Source of the DNA: VRUE01 sp963840565
GTDB lineage: Bacteria; Actinomycetota; Thermoleophilia; Solirubrobacterales; 70-9
Direction of reading: 5' to 3'
NCBI GenBank assembly: GCA_963840565.1
Contig: CAWIZH010000002.1
Location: 930,001-994,000 of the forward strand
DNA: 64,000 nt
Of this stretch, positions 51,775-61,851 are shown piece by piece; the stretch's first letter is position 1; every line of letters begins with the position of its first letter. A program made the position numbers and the translations under genes. The notes beneath the pieces were generated by a model. The model had not been told where the DNA came from. It did not search any database and worked only from the letters and a program-made list of their open reading frames with translations.

Positions 51775-53352
51775 TCAGGCCTGCGCGGCGAGCTCATCCG
51801 CCGCGACCGCCTTGCCGTGGCGGATCAGGTCGGCGGCGCGCTCGGCGATCGCGATCGTCGGCGCGTTGGTGTTGCCGCGCGGCACCGTCGGCATCACCGA
51901 GGCATCGACGACGCGCAGGCCCTCGAGGCCCTCGACCCGCAGCTCGGCGTCGACGACCGAGCCGATCGCGCAGGTGCCGACCGGGTGGTAGATCTCGTAG
52001 GTGGTCTCGGCGATATGGGCGCGCAGGGCGTCGTCGGAGTCATCGGCGGGCCCGGTGAAGGGCTCGGCGCAGTAGGGCTTGAGCGAGGGCTGGGCGGAGA
52101 TCTCCGCCGCCAGGCGCACCGCGTCGATCATCCGCGACATATCTGCCTCGGCCTCGTAGAAGGAGTTGCGGATGATCGGCATCGCGGTCGGGTCGTTGGA
52201 GGCGAGCCGCACCGAGCCGCGGCTCTCGGCCGTGAGCAGGCAGGGCGAGACCCAGACGCCGTGCGCCTGCGGGTCTCCCATCCCCTCTTCGACGATGTGG
52301 ATCGGGGCGAAGTGGAACTGCACGTCCGGCGCCTCGGCGCCGGCGCCGACCCGGGCGAAGCCACCCGACTCGGCCAGGTTGGAGGCGAAGGGGCCGGTCT
52401 GGGAGGCTTCGAACTCCGCCATCGCCGCCGGCTCCAGGGCGGCCAGCAGGCTCTCGGGCTCGGGCGTGGTGAAGACGGTGTAGGTGGCCGGGTGGTCGCC
52501 GAGGTTCTCGCCGACGGCGGGCTGGTCGAGCAGCAGCTCGACTTCGCGCATCGCCAGGTGCTCGGCCGGGCCGACGCCGGAGAGCATCAGCAGCTTCGGC
52601 GAGTTGTAGGCGCCGCCGCAGAGGATCACCTCGCGCTCGGCGCGCAGCTCCTGCGCCTGGCCGAGCTGGGTCGCCTCGACCCCGACCGCGCGCACGCCCT
52701 CGAAGAGCACTCGATTGACGTGCATATAGGGCATCACGGTCAGGTTGGGCCGCTCGCTCGCCGGGTGCAGGTAGGAGACGGCGGCGCTCGCCCGCATCCC
52801 GCCGCGCTGGGTCAGCTGGTACATGCCGACGCCGTCCTGCTCGGCGCCGTTGAAGTCCTCGTTGCGGGCCAGGCCGGCCTCGACTCCGGCCTCGACGAAG
52901 GCGGGTGAGATCGCGTTGCCGGAGCGCTGGTCGGAGACCGGCAGCGGCCCGCCGACCGCGTGCCACTGCGAGGCGCCGCGCTCGTTGTCCTCGGCCTTGA
53001 GGAAGTAGGGGAAGAGGTCGTCCCAGGCCCAGCCCGGCGTGTCCCAATCGTCGTAGTCGCGGCGGTTGCCGCGGATGTAGACCATCGCGTTGGTCGAGGA
53101 GGAGCCGCCGAAGACCTTGCCGCGCGGCAGCGAGACGCGGCGGCCGTTGCAGTTCGGCTCCGGCGCCGAGGCGTAGTCCCAGTCGACCTCGGTTCGGGCC
53201 AGCGAGAGGTAGCCGAGCGGCACGTGGACGTTCGGGTTGACGTCGGGGGGACCGGCCTCGAGCAGGAGGACGCTGGTCTCTGGGTCCTCCGAGAGTCGTG
53301 CCGCGAGAACACAGCCGGCCGAGCCAGCGCCGACGATCACGTAGTCGTACAT
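51775..53352 (-). CDS. GMC-family FAD oxidoreductase (choline-dehydrogenase-like)
   Basis: A 525-residue flavoprotein. FAD-binding MYDYVIVGAGSAGCVLAARL, GMC signature 1 GRGKVFGGSSSTNAMVYIRG-like (LPRGKVFGGSSSTNAMVYI), signature 2 GAYNSPKLLMLSGVGP and the C-terminal His region YHPVGTCAIGSV with the active-site Asn in NTNAPTIA. It oxidises an alcohol, perhaps choline or a related substrate. The ATG at 53350-53352 is preceded by GGAGCGG. No betB partner is next to it. Confidence 0.92.
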   Translation of the reverse strand: MYDYVIVGAGSAGCVLAARLSEDPETSVLLLEAGPPDVNPNVHVPLGYLSLARTEVDWDYASAPEPNCNGRRVSLPRGKVFGGSSSTNAMVYIRGNRRDYDDWDTPGWAWDDLFPYFLKAEDNERGASQWHAVGGPLPVSDQRSGNAISPAFVEAGVEAGLARNEDFNGAEQDGVGMYQLTQRGGMRASAAVSYLHPASERPNLTVMPYMHVNRVLFEGVRAVGVEATQLGQAQELRAEREVILCGGAYNSPKLLMLSGVGPAEHLAMREVELLLDQPAVGENLGDHPATYTVFTTPEPESLLAALEPAAMAEFEASQTGPFASNLAESGGFARVGAGAEAPDVQFHFAPIHIVEEGMGDPQAHGVWVSPCLLTAESRGSVRLASNDPTAMPIIRNSFYEAEADMSRMIDAVRLAAEISAQPSLKPYCAEPFTGPADDSDDALRAHIAETTYEIYHPVGTCAIGSVVDAELRVEGLEGLRVVDASVMPTVPRGNTNAPTIAIAERAADLIRHGKAVAADELAAQA

Positions 53353-53570
53353 ACCGCTCCTTCCCATTCGTTCACCGGCACCCGATCCGGCTTGGTCGAG
53401 TGTACGCGGATATTGCGAGCGCACCAGGGGGATTTAGCGCGGCTGCTACGGTTTGATGGGTCGGGTTCGGCGCTTCCGCCACCCGAGAGGTTCCGTTCCC
53501 TCCGTGCGCTGCTTTGCATTTAGGGGTCGCTGGATCTCCCCTGAATCGCATAAAAAGGAGTCACAACATC

Positions 53571-54779
53571 GTGTCATTTGCCGACCTCGGCATTTCTAAA
53601 GCCGTGGTGCGCGCGCTCGCTGAGCGCGACATCACGCAGCCTTTCCCCGTCCAACAGCTGGTCATCCGCGACGCGCTCGCCGGCCACGACCTGCTGGTCC
53701 AGTCGCCGACCGGGTCCGGCAAGACCCTCGCCTTCGGCATCCCGCTGGCCGACCTGATCGAGCCCAACACCAAGGGCCTCTCCGCCCTGGTGCTGGCGCC
53801 GACCCGCGAGCTGGCGAGCCAGATCGTCGACGAGCTCGACGCGATCGTGCGCTCGCGCAACCTTCACGTCGCCGCCGTCTACGGCGGCGTCGGCTTCGGC
53901 CCCCAGGTAAAGGCGGCGCAGCGTGCCGACATCGTCGTCGCCACTCCCGGCCGGCTCGAGGACCTGATCGCGCGCGGCGCGATCAACCTGAAGAAGGTCC
54001 GCGTGCTCGTCCTCGACGAGGCCGATCGGATGCTCGACATGGGCTTCAAGCCGGCGGTGAGCCGGATCGTCGCCCAGACGCCGGCCGACCGCCAGACTCT
54101 CTTCTTCTCGGCCACGCTCGAGGGCGCGACCGGCAAGCTCGCCGCCGCCTACACGCGTGAGCCGCGCCGCCACACCCACGCGGCAACCGAGCGCAGCGAG
54201 GCGGAGATCGAACACCGCTTCGTCCACGTCGACTCGCAGGCGGCCAAGCTCGACCACCTGGCCGGGCAGCTGACCGGCCCCGACGGCGGTCGCACCCTGG
54301 TCTTCGTCCGCACCAAGCGCGGCGCCGACCGGCTGGTCAAGCGGCTGCGCAGCCGCGAACTCGAGGCGGTCGCGATGCACGGCGACAAGAGCCAGGGACA
54401 GCGCGAACGGGCGCTCGCCCGCTTCGAGCGCGGTGACGTCGAAGTCCTGGTCGCCACCGACGTGGCCGCCCGCGGCATCGACGTCGCCGACATCGCCCAC
54501 GTGGTCAACTTCGACGTCCCCGACGGTCGCGATTCCTACGTGCACCGGGTCGGCCGCACCGGCCGCGCCGGGCGCACCGGCGCCGGCACCAGCTTCGTGC
54601 TGACCGACCAGGCCGCCGAGATGCGCCGCATCGCCCGCGACCTCGGCCTGACCCAGGAGTTCGAGCAGAGCCTCGGCCACGTCGCCCCGGAAAAGCAGAA
54701 GCAGCCCTCGGGTCAGAGGCCTCCAGGCGGAGGACAGGGCCAGCGGCGCCGCAGGCGCAGGCGCAAGGTAGCGGCATGA
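53571..54779 (+). CDS. DEAD-box RNA helicase (RhlE/CsdA-like)
   Basis: A 402-residue helicase. Q motif FADLGISKAVVRALAERDIT, motif I SPTGSGKT, motif II VLDEADRM, motif III FSATLEG, motif V VATDVAARGIDVADI, motif VI HRVGRTGRAGR. A basic Gln/Arg tail (QRRRRRRRKVAA) follows. It remodels RNA, often in cold adaptation. The GTG at 53571-53573 with AAGGAG upstream is chosen over an upstream ATG; the 218-bp gap before it may hold a long leader. Confidence 0.92.
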   Translation: MSFADLGISKAVVRALAERDITQPFPVQQLVIRDALAGHDLLVQSPTGSGKTLAFGIPLADLIEPNTKGLSALVLAPTRELASQIVDELDAIVRSRNLHVAAVYGGVGFGPQVKAAQRADIVVATPGRLEDLIARGAINLKKVRVLVLDEADRMLDMGFKPAVSRIVAQTPADRQTLFFSATLEGATGKLAAAYTREPRRHTHAATERSEAEIEHRFVHVDSQAAKLDHLAGQLTGPDGGRTLVFVRTKRGADRLVKRLRSRELEAVAMHGDKSQGQRERALARFERGDVEVLVATDVAARGIDVADIAHVVNFDVPDGRDSYVHRVGRTGRAGRTGAGTSFVLTDQAAEMRRIARDLGLTQEFEQSLGHVAPEKQKQPSGQRPPGGGQGQRRRRRRRKVAA

Positions 54780-55174
54780 GCCCGACCCAGACCATGGCGA
54801 AGAAATGGACCTGCGACCGCTGCGGGGTCACCGCCAGTCGCATCGACGGTGAGGCCACGCAGCCGCCCGATTCCTGGGCGAGCACGGACGATGGCCAGCT
54901 CTGCCTCGTCTGCCGGCGCGAGCAGGCGGCCGAGGCGGCGCTCAACTCGGTCCCCAGCGACAGTCCCGTCGCCGAGCGGGCGAAGCTGCGCCGCGCCGCG
55001 CTGATCGAATTCGAGGTCAGCCGCACGCCCGAACACGCCGACGGCGTGATCGCCCGGGCCTGCCGCACCTCGGTCTCGGCGGTCACCAAGGCGCGTCGCA
55101 ACCTGCAGCTGCCCGATCCGCCGCCGCCCTCGAAAGAGTCGAGGGCTAAGCAGAGCGCCGCCGCGAGCCGATAG
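54776..55174 (+). CDS. Small zinc-ribbon/HTH-like protein
   Basis: A 132-residue protein whose ATG overlaps the helicase stop (ATGA). The N-terminal part has a four-Cys zinc ribbon (CDRCGVTASR ... CLVCRREQ); the C-terminal part looks helical with a possible helix-turn-helix (DGVIARACRTSVSAVTKARR). It is probably RNA- or DNA-binding and may partner the helicase. No named family is recognised. Confidence 0.65.
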   Translation: MSPTQTMAKKWTCDRCGVTASRIDGEATQPPDSWASTDDGQLCLVCRREQAAEAALNSVPSDSPVAERAKLRRAALIEFEVSRTPEHADGVIARACRTSVSAVTKARRNLQLPDPPPPSKESRAKQSAAASR

Positions 55175-55195
55175 TAGGACCGTGGCGGCGTTAGC

Positions 55196-56060
55196 GTGCA
55201 GATAGGGATCGCCCTCGCCGTTGCCGCGGCGCTGCTGACGAACCTCGCCTCGCTGCTGAAGCATCGCGGCTGTCACCGCGCCGCGCCCGTCTCCCTCCGC
55301 AACCCGCTTCGCAGTGCCCGCGGCCTGGCTCGCTCGCCCTGGTTTGCGGCCGGATGGTGCCTCGCCGCTGTCGCCTGGGGAGTCCACGTCGCCGCCCTCT
55401 CGATGGCGCCGATCTCGATCGTCCAGGCAGTACTGGCGGGCGGCGCGGTAACCCTCGCGGTGATGGCGCAGCGGATCTTCGGCGACCCGGTCGAGCGGCG
55501 CCAGTGGCTCGCCCTGCTGCTCGGCGGCGCCGGCCTGGCGCTGCTCGTGCTCACCCTCCCCCACTTCAAGGGCAGCGACTCCAGCTTCACCGTCGCCGGC
55601 ATGCTCGGCTTCGAGGGCGGGCTCGCCCTGATCGCCTGCGGCCTTGCCCTCGGCCACCGCTCCGAGCGGCTCGCCGGCCATCACCGGGTCCTGCTCGCCG
55701 CGATCGCCGGGACGCTGTTCGGCATCGCCGGGATCGCGATCAAGGGCCTGACCGGAATCGGCGACATCTCGCGTCGCCGTTCTCGCTCCCTGGGTTCTGG
55801 TCACGATCCTCGCCGGCGTCGGCGCCCAGTACGCGACGGCTGCGGCGCTGCAGCGCGGCGGCGCGATCGAGACGATCGGCCTGATCGGCCTCGTCGCCAA
55901 CGCGACGCAGATCGCCGGCGGCATCCTCGTCTTCGGCGACCCACTGGCCAGCAGCCCCCTCGGCCTCGTCCTGCAGGGCACCGCCTTCGCGATGGTCTGC
56001 GGCTCGGCCCTGCTGATCCCCTCGCGGCGACCCGCGGCGGGACTGGCCGCAACTGCCTAG
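55196..56060 (+). CDS. DMT-superfamily (EamA-like) transporter, frameshifted
   Basis: Composite of about 287 codons. GTG start (55196). Helices include IGIALAVAAALLTNLASLLK, WLALLLGGAGLALLVLTLPH and LIACGLALG. One extra base near 55768-55773 (after GIGDI) shifts the frame to VAVLAPWVLVTILAGVGAQY ... LQGTAFAMVCGSALLIPSRR. The ten-helix layout and internal repeat fit small-molecule exporters of the DMT type, but the substrate is unknown. Confidence 0.75.
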
Positions 56061-56065
56061 ACGCA

Positions 56066-56108
56066 AAAGCGGAGCGGCGGACCAGACGGCCCGCCGCTCC
56101 GTGCCTTT
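56066..56108. terminator. Bidirectional intrinsic terminator
   Basis: 11-bp arms CGGAGCGGCGG (56070-56080) and CCGCCGCTCCG (56091-56101), 10-nt loop, flanked by AAAAG on the left and CCTTTA on the right. It lies between the convergent DMT gene and the large secreted-protein gene. Confidence 0.75.
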
Positions 56109-56129
56109 AGCGTCCTCTACCGCCGCCCG

Positions 56130-58983
56130 TTAGCAGCCGCTCACCTTCAGCGGCAAATGGTTGTTCTTGATCTTCTTGCCGTTCTGACCCTTCATGCTCA
56201 TCACCGAGGAGAGCGGGCCTTTGCAGAGGTTCCTGGAGTTGACCAGGAGGCCCTTCTGCTTGCCGCCTTCCATGCGGAGGATGAACTTGCTCACCGGGAC
56301 ATCCGGCAGGTTGTTGAACACGGTCTTGATCCCGCCGTTCTTGGAGCTGATCACGCCGCGCACCTGGATGTTCACCTGGCCGCGCAGATCGGCGAGCAGG
56401 TCGGGCAATTCGTGGTTGGAGGAGACCAGGTACACCGGCCCCTTCAGGGCGTGCCCGAGCAGCGGGCTCTTTGCCTGGGCATGGCCGTAGATCGATGCCT
56501 TCGGGCAGGTCGCCGAGGCCAGCTGCGGCCGCGTGCAAACGGTCCTGATGTTGCCCTGGTCGAGGAACAGCGCGTGCGGCAGGGCCACCGCGTTGCGCAG
56601 GACGTTGGCATCGCCTTCGCGGGCTTCGAGGATCGCCCGCAGCTTCGGGTGCTTGCCCCGCGTGGTGGTGTTCTTGCCGCCGAACAGGCGCGTGTGCAGC
56701 TTCGGCTTGAAGCCGAGCTTGTTGCAGGCGGTTGCCTGGAACGGTGAGTTGACCGCGTAGGAGCTCCACACCGCCGGATCGGCCGGGTCGGCGCCGCCAC
56801 CGTTGAGGAAACCGGTGGTTGCCTGGGCGGCACAGTTGGTCGGGTTGTGCATGAACTTGCTGCGGTCGACGTTGACGTCGATCGCGCGGATGTCCAGCTT
56901 GACCCCCCCGTATACGTCGGGGATCGCGTCGGAGACCGCGTGGACCTGAGCGGTCACCGGGTCGACGAACAGGGCGACCCTGACCACCACGGTGCCGAGG
57001 TCGAACGGTCCCGCCGAGGCGGGCGTGACCGTCACAAGGGACAGCGGAGCTTCTTCGTACGGACCGGCGAGGTAGGCCTTGCCGCCAAGGGTTAGCGGGT
57101 TCGACCCGGTGCCGCTCGTCGTCGACGTCGTCCCGATCAGGCTCGCACTGGGACAGCTCGGGCTGGCCAGCTCGGCGACCCCACTGTTTGCCGCCGCCGC
57201 CACGATCGCCGACTCTGGGCAGTAGGGGATACCGGTGAGGTTTCCGGCGTGCCCTTTCGGCAGGGTCACATCGACCTTCTTCAGCTCCTGCTGGCCATCG
57301 GTGCGACCGATGTGGACCCGGAAGGGGCTGTAGGCATTTGCTTTGGTGCTGTCCGTTTTCGCGGTGTAGCTGGGGACGAACGGCCTCCCGGCCATGGTCG
57401 TCGGGCAGGTGCCACCGCCCGGCGCGGTCGAGAGGGTGAAGCCGCTTTCCGGGTGTTGCGTCGATTTCGGCGTCGACCACGGTTCCATCGTGCTGGTTGT
57501 GGTCGCCGGCGAACAGGTCGGCGGGCTGCTCAGCACGCCTCTTGGCATCGTCGAGGTGGATTTTCACCGAGGTGAACGGCACCTGTGGGGTTTCGGCGAA
57601 CGTTGTTGTCAGCTGACCCGTTGTCGGGTTGGCTTTGGTGTTGCCGATCAGGCGTGCGGATATCCCGTATTGCGCCGACTCCGCGACGACGAAAATCCGG
57701 AACTCCTCACCCGAGGTCGGATCGCGACTGAGTTGCTGGCCGAGGTATGCGGTGCCTTTCAGCGTGCCGGCCGGAAGCGGCGGAGTCTCGACTTCGACCG
57801 TGCCGATCTTTGAGCCCGCCGGGCAGGCAACCGGATTGCGGGTGCCCTTGCCGAATTCGGCGTCGGTGCAGGACTGCAGGCCGTTGGCAGCTGATGGATT
57901 CAGCCCCATTCCCTCCGGCAGCGTGACGTCCGCGTTGCGCAGGTGGGACTCGCTCTGTGTTTCGCCGCCAGTGATGAACGGCAGCGTCGTCTCGATCGTT
58001 GGAGTCGCGGGCGAGTCGACCTGGGTTGTCCCCGGCGCGACGTTGAGCCCCGGATCGAACGGCACGGTCGCGCAACCGGTCTGCGTCAGGCCTTCCGGCA
58101 GGGACAGGTCCGATGCGAACGGTGTCGCGCTCGCCGGGAAGTCTGGTTCGTCGTTGCCCGGCGGCAACACCGGCTGGGCCCGCAGGAACGTCGTGTAGAT
58201 GCCCTCATACGGGGGCAGTTGCGAGCTAAAGCAGGTGGTCGGATTGGTGATGTAGGTGCCATTGCCGGTCGGCGCGCCAAAATTCACCAGGCGGCTTTTC
58301 CAGCTCCGAGTGCCGGGGTTAGGCGTCGGCAGGTGGATCGTGAAGCTCTCGTGGTAATCGCTCTCCCAGGCGACTTCCGTATTCAGGTAGACGATTTTTT
58401 TGGCTCCGGGCCCACCGATTTTGAATCCGAATTTGGCCGGTTCGCCGAATTCCGGAACCATGTTGTAGAGGGGAACCCGGGTCACACCGGGCGTCGGCGG
58501 CACTTCGCCTCCGTTAGCTTCGATCTTGAGGGTTAGGCGCTCTTCTCCGACTTGGCTCGAAGCCGCACAGCCAGGAAGTTCGGTCGGTCCGACCGGGGTA
58601 TCGAATTCTGCCTGCGTGCAACGTGTAAGGGTGGCTTGCGGATTGACGGTCAAGCCGGGGGGAAGGTCAACCCGAATCGTTTTCACAGGGCCAATCGGGC
58701 GGAAGAGCCCGGGGGCGAATTCTTCCTGCTTGACGATGTACTGCGTGAAGCCGATTGGCGGGTGTCCGGCCGCAGTCCTGAAGAACTGCGAGATCGGCGA
58801 TTCCGGCGTGCACTGTTCGGTGATTTCGTCTTTCGTACAGGTGCCCGCCTGCCAGCCATCGTTGGCTTTGTTCGGTTTTTCCAGCTGCGGTTCGATGATG
58901 TCTCCGGTGTCGGCCTGTGCGACCGGCACCGCGAGTACAAGCCACAAAGCCATCACCACGAAAGCGATCGAGCGCCTAGTCAT
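56130..58983 (-). CDS. Large secreted protein of unknown function, frameshifted
   Basis: Composite of about 950 codons. A signal peptide (RRSIAFVVMALWLVLAVPVA, cut near AQA-DT) precedes a repetitive, Pro/Thr/Cys-rich exported protein. Similar blocks recur, such as VDLPPGLTVNPQATLTRCTQ, DVTLPEGMGLNPSAANGLQS, VDVTLPKGHAGNLTGIPYCP, each with a paired Cys. The C-terminal part after the shift ends in a PVSKFILRMEGGKQKGLLVN-type block. One extra base near 57545-57549 joins the frames. I have met such giant extracellular proteins in Thermoleophilia; role unknown, possibly surface adhesion. Confidence 0.7.
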
Positions 58984-59196
58984 TCATGTCTCCTCATTCG
59001 CATTGGACGTAACCCGGTCCCTGCGCATGGCGCTAAATCTCTCCGCGCCTCTACGGTACTCCCCCATACCCGCCGCCTTCAAGGGGGAAAACCCGCAAGA
59101 GCAGGGAATACATGTCCGTTGGTGACACCGATCGATGTAGAGGAAACTCGCGATCGGCTTTACGGGCTGTCTTCGGGCGACCGAGCGCTGCCCGAA

Positions 59197-59202
59197 TAGG
59201 AT
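59197..59202 (+). promoter_or_regulatory. TAGGAT -10 box, probable leaderless start
   Basis: TAGGAT lies 7 nt before the ATG at 59210 with no ribosome-binding site. The next gene (ATG 59699) likewise has TAGCAT (59687-59692) 6 nt upstream. Confidence 0.45.
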
Positions 59203-59209
59203 CCGATCG

Positions 59210-59689
59210 ATGAGCGTCGCCGCCGATCTTCCTCACGTGGACGAGCACTCGGCCTCGATCGCGGCCTCGCCCAATACCGCCTGGGACGCTCTCTTGCGCG
59301 TGGTCGAGGGCTCATTCGCCTCGGGGGCGAGCTCGAGGGGCGCACGCCTACTCGCCTGCGAGGACATCGAAGCGTCCGGCCCTCGCCCGCTCGCTGCCGG
59401 CTCAGTCCTCCCCGGGTTCCAGGTCGAGACGGCAGCGCGGCCACGGGAGTTGGGCCTCGTCGGCAGCCACCGCTTCTCCGACTACGCGCTGATCTTCCGT
59501 CTCGACGCGGTGAACGACGGCAGCGCGACGCTGCGGGCCGAGACCAGGGCGACCTTCCCCGGCCTCAAGGGGCGCGCCTATCGCGCGGCCGTGATCGGCA
59601 CCCGCATGCACGTCCTCGTGACCCGACGCCTGCTCGCCGCGACCAAGCAAAGCGCCGAGCGGCGCCGAGGCACGCCTCGCCTTTACTAG
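59210..59689 (+). CDS. SRPBCC/START-like small protein
   Basis: A 159-residue soluble protein. ASIAASPNTAWDALLRVVEG at the N-terminus and a C-terminal helix (AYRAAVIGTRMHVLVTRRLL) around an antiparallel beta region suggest the SRPBCC fold, which binds hydrophobic ligands. There is no catalytic motif. Ligand and pathway unknown. Confidence 0.6.
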   Translation: MSVAADLPHVDEHSASIAASPNTAWDALLRVVEGSFASGASSRGARLLACEDIEASGPRPLAAGSVLPGFQVETAARPRELGLVGSHRFSDYALIFRLDAVNDGSATLRAETRATFPGLKGRAYRAAVIGTRMHVLVTRRLLAATKQSAERRRGTPRLY

Positions 59690-59698
59690 CATCTAGGC

Positions 59699-60103
59699 AT
59701 GACTCTGTTTGGCCAGGAACACGTCGAGCGCTACCGGGCCACCGATGGCGCGGAGGGACACGAGTGGCGGGGCACCCAGACGCTGCTGCTGACCACGACG
59801 GGGCGCAAGTCGGGTGAGGCGCGCACGACGCCGCTGATCTACGCGCCGCACGGTGACGCCTACACGATCGTCGCCTCAAAGGGCGGCTCCGATGCGCCGC
59901 CCGCCTGGTACCTGAATCTCTCCGAGAACCCCGAGGTCGAGGTGCAGGTGCAGGGCGACCGGTTCAAGGCCCGTGCCCGCACCGCGAGCGCCGAGGAGAA
60001 GCCAGCGATGTGGGAGACGATGGTCTCCGAGTGGCCCGACTACGACGACTACCAGCAGAAGACCGAGCGCGAGATCCCGATCGTCGTTCTGGAACGCGCC
60101 TAA
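59699..60103 (+). CDS. F420-dependent nitroreductase-family (DDN-like) oxidoreductase
   Basis: A 134-residue beta-barrel protein of the deazaflavin-dependent nitroreductase family. Family motifs: LLLTTTGRKSGEARTTPLIY and IVASKGGSDAPPAWYLNLSE, then NPEVEVQVQGDRFKARARTA. Members reduce quinones or nitro compounds with F420H2, implying F420 in the organism. The nine-base gap behind the SRPBCC gene is too short for separate regulation unless leaderless. Confidence 0.88.
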   Translation: MTLFGQEHVERYRATDGAEGHEWRGTQTLLLTTTGRKSGEARTTPLIYAPHGDAYTIVASKGGSDAPPAWYLNLSENPEVEVQVQGDRFKARARTASAEEKPAMWETMVSEWPDYDDYQQKTEREIPIVVLERA

Positions 60104-60122
60104 CCGGACCGGCCGGCGCGAG

Positions 60123-60422
60123 CTACTCGCGTTTTTTGGCGGTTTTGCCGGGCAGCAGTGTGAACGCCGCGATCATCTCCGAGCCGATCACGAGATCCTC
60201 GCCGTGGGAGTTGAGGCTGACCTTGCCGTGGGGCCCAGCGGGGATCGCCGCATCGGCCTCGACCAGGAGCGCGTCGACGCGATGCCCGGTGGTCGCCTCG
60301 ACCCTGATCGGAATGTCGCCATCGCGCTCGGCTCGAACCTGCGTAAGGACGTCGTGGAACCACGACGGCCCCTCCGCAGGCGGGCGCTCGTAGCGCGTTC
60401 CGATCTCAAAGCTCGTCGGCAT
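60123..60422 (-). CDS. Small hypothetical protein
   Basis: A 99-residue soluble protein (MPTSFEIGTRYERPPAEGPS ...) that I do not recognise. It contains a predicted beta-rich segment (VDALLVEADAAIPAGPHGKV) and a lysine-rich end. It lies convergent to the F420 gene and upstream of the SDR-like gene, probably in one short unit with it. No function can be proposed. Confidence 0.45.
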   Translation of the reverse strand: MPTSFEIGTRYERPPAEGPSWFHDVLTQVRAERDGDIPIRVEATTGHRVDALLVEADAAIPAGPHGKVSLNSHGEDLVIGSEMIAAFTLLPGKTAKKRE

Positions 60423-60433
60423 CGACCGGAAAT

Positions 60434-61348
60434 CTACGCGAGAAGGCCCTTTTCCTCCGCGAAGGCGCGCCGCAGCGCTTCGTCAAACGATTCCGGCGAG
60501 ATCCCAAAGGGCTCGGCAGCGGAGGGATCGGTGACAACGGTGGCCGTGGTCAGGCCCTCGACCAGCGGCCGCGCCACCTTGGTGTCGACCGGTGTGACCA
60601 GGCCCAGCCAGAGCGACGAGAGCCCGGGCGTGATGAAGGGAACCGGCAGCTTGCGACGCGGCTCCTTGCCGAGCGCGATCGCCATCCGGTCGAGCATCGC
60701 CGAGTAAGAGAGGACGTCCGGGCCGCCGATCTGGACCTCGCGACCCTCGGACTCGGGGACCTCGGGGGCGCGGCGCAGGTACTCGACCGTGGCGTCGATG
60801 CCGATCGGCTGCGTGTCGGTGCGCAGCCAGCTGGGAGCGATCATCACCGGCAGGCGCCCCACCAGATAGCGCAGCGTCCGGTAGGACTCGCTGCCCGCAC
60901 CGACCACCATCGCAGCGCGGAAGTAGGTGAGCGGCGGCCCCTCGGCGGCGAGGACCTGCGCGGTCCGGTGGCGGCTGCGCAGGTGCTCGGACTCGCTCTC
61001 CTCCCCCAGCCCGCCGAGGTAGATGACCCGTTTGACGCCTTCGCCCTTGACCATCTGGGCGAAGTTCGTGGCGCCGGCCTGCTCTCGCTCGGCGAATCCG
61101 CTGCCACCACCCATCGCGTGAACCAGGTAGTAGGCGACGTCAATGTCCTTGGCCGCGCCGGCCAGGCTCTGCGCATCGCCGACGTCGCCCTCGTGAAGCT
61201 CCAAGCCCGCCGCCTCGAGCCGGCTCGCTTTGGCGCGGTCGCGAACCAAGCAGCGCACCGAGGAATCCGTGTCGGCAAGCGCTTCGGCCAATCGCCCGCC
61301 GACGAACCCCGTGGCTCCGGCGATAAGGGTGCGTGGCGCGATACCCAA
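60434..61348 (-). CDS. NAD(P)H-binding SDR/NmrA-like protein
   Basis: A 304-residue Rossmann protein. The dinucleotide motif TLIAGATGFVGGRLAEAL is at the N-terminus, followed by the extended-SDR layout (LYYLVHAMGG-type, VKRVIYLGGLGEESESEHLR). It has a substitute for the usual YxxxK catalytic motif, so it may be an atypical SDR or a binding protein. The TTG at 61348 is an uncertain start. Divergent from the next gene. Confidence 0.75.
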   Translation of the reverse strand: MGIAPRTLIAGATGFVGGRLAEALADTDSSVRCLVRDRAKASRLEAAGLELHEGDVGDAQSLAGAAKDIDVAYYLVHAMGGGSGFAEREQAGATNFAQMVKGEGVKRVIYLGGLGEESESEHLRSRHRTAQVLAAEGPPLTYFRAAMVVGAGSESYRTLRYLVGRLPVMIAPSWLRTDTQPIGIDATVEYLRRAPEVPESEGREVQIGGPDVLSYSAMLDRMAIALGKEPRRKLPVPFITPGLSSLWLGLVTPVDTKVARPLVEGLTTATVVTDPSAAEPFGISPESFDEALRRAFAEEKGLLA

Positions 61349-61383
61349 CGCTACCCGACTGTCCGTGCTGCGAAGCTGGGCTC

Positions 61384-61851
61384 GTGCGGGTACACCTCTT
61401 CGAGCAGAGCCAGCGGGTCGAGCTTCCGGTCGAGGGGGCGTTCGCTTTCTACGGCGACGCCGCCAACCTGGAGCCGCTGACCCCGCCCTGGCTCCACTTC
61501 CAAGTGATCACACCAAGGCCGCTGACCCTGCAGCAAGGGACGCTGCTCGAGTACAGGCTGAAGCTGCACCGGGTGCCGATTCACTGGAAAACCCTGATCG
61601 AGACCTGGGAGCCGCCGCTGCGCTTCGTCGATATCCAGGAGAAGGGCCCCTACTCGCTCTGGGAGCACACCCACCTGTTCGAGCCGGACGGTCCCGACGC
61701 GACGGTGATCCACGACCGCGTCCGCTACGCGATCCCCGTCGGCCCGATCGGCTCCCTCGCCCACCGCCTCTTCGTGCGCCGCGACCTCGAGCGGATCTTC
61801 GACTTCCGCGCCGCCGCCGTCGCTGAACTCCTAAGCTCTTCGCCGGCATGA
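61384..61851 (+). CDS. SRPBCC-family (polyketide cyclase-like) protein
   Basis: A 155-residue SRPBCC protein. VRVHLFEQSQRVELPVEGAF opens the fold, and LVHWKTLIETWEPPLRF-type and GPYSLWEHTHLFEPDGPDAT strands follow, with a C-terminal helix FVRRDLERIFDFRAAAVAEL. Family members bind or convert hydrophobic ligands. I take the GTG at 61384 instead of the longer upstream start, which would overlap the SDR-like gene. The next gene starts four bases before its stop. Confidence 0.78.
   Translation: MRVHLFEQSQRVELPVEGAFAFYGDAANLEPLTPPWLHFQVITPRPLTLQQGTLLEYRLKLHRVPIHWKTLIETWEPPLRFVDIQEKGPYSLWEHTHLFEPDGPDATVIHDRVRYAIPVGPIGSLAHRLFVRRDLERIFDFRAAAVAELLSSSPA

Noticed and set aside
55127..55145. Terminator-like CCCTCGA/TCGAGGG hairpin
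   Set aside because: Only 7 bp, inside the coding region of the zinc-ribbon gene and not followed by T residues.
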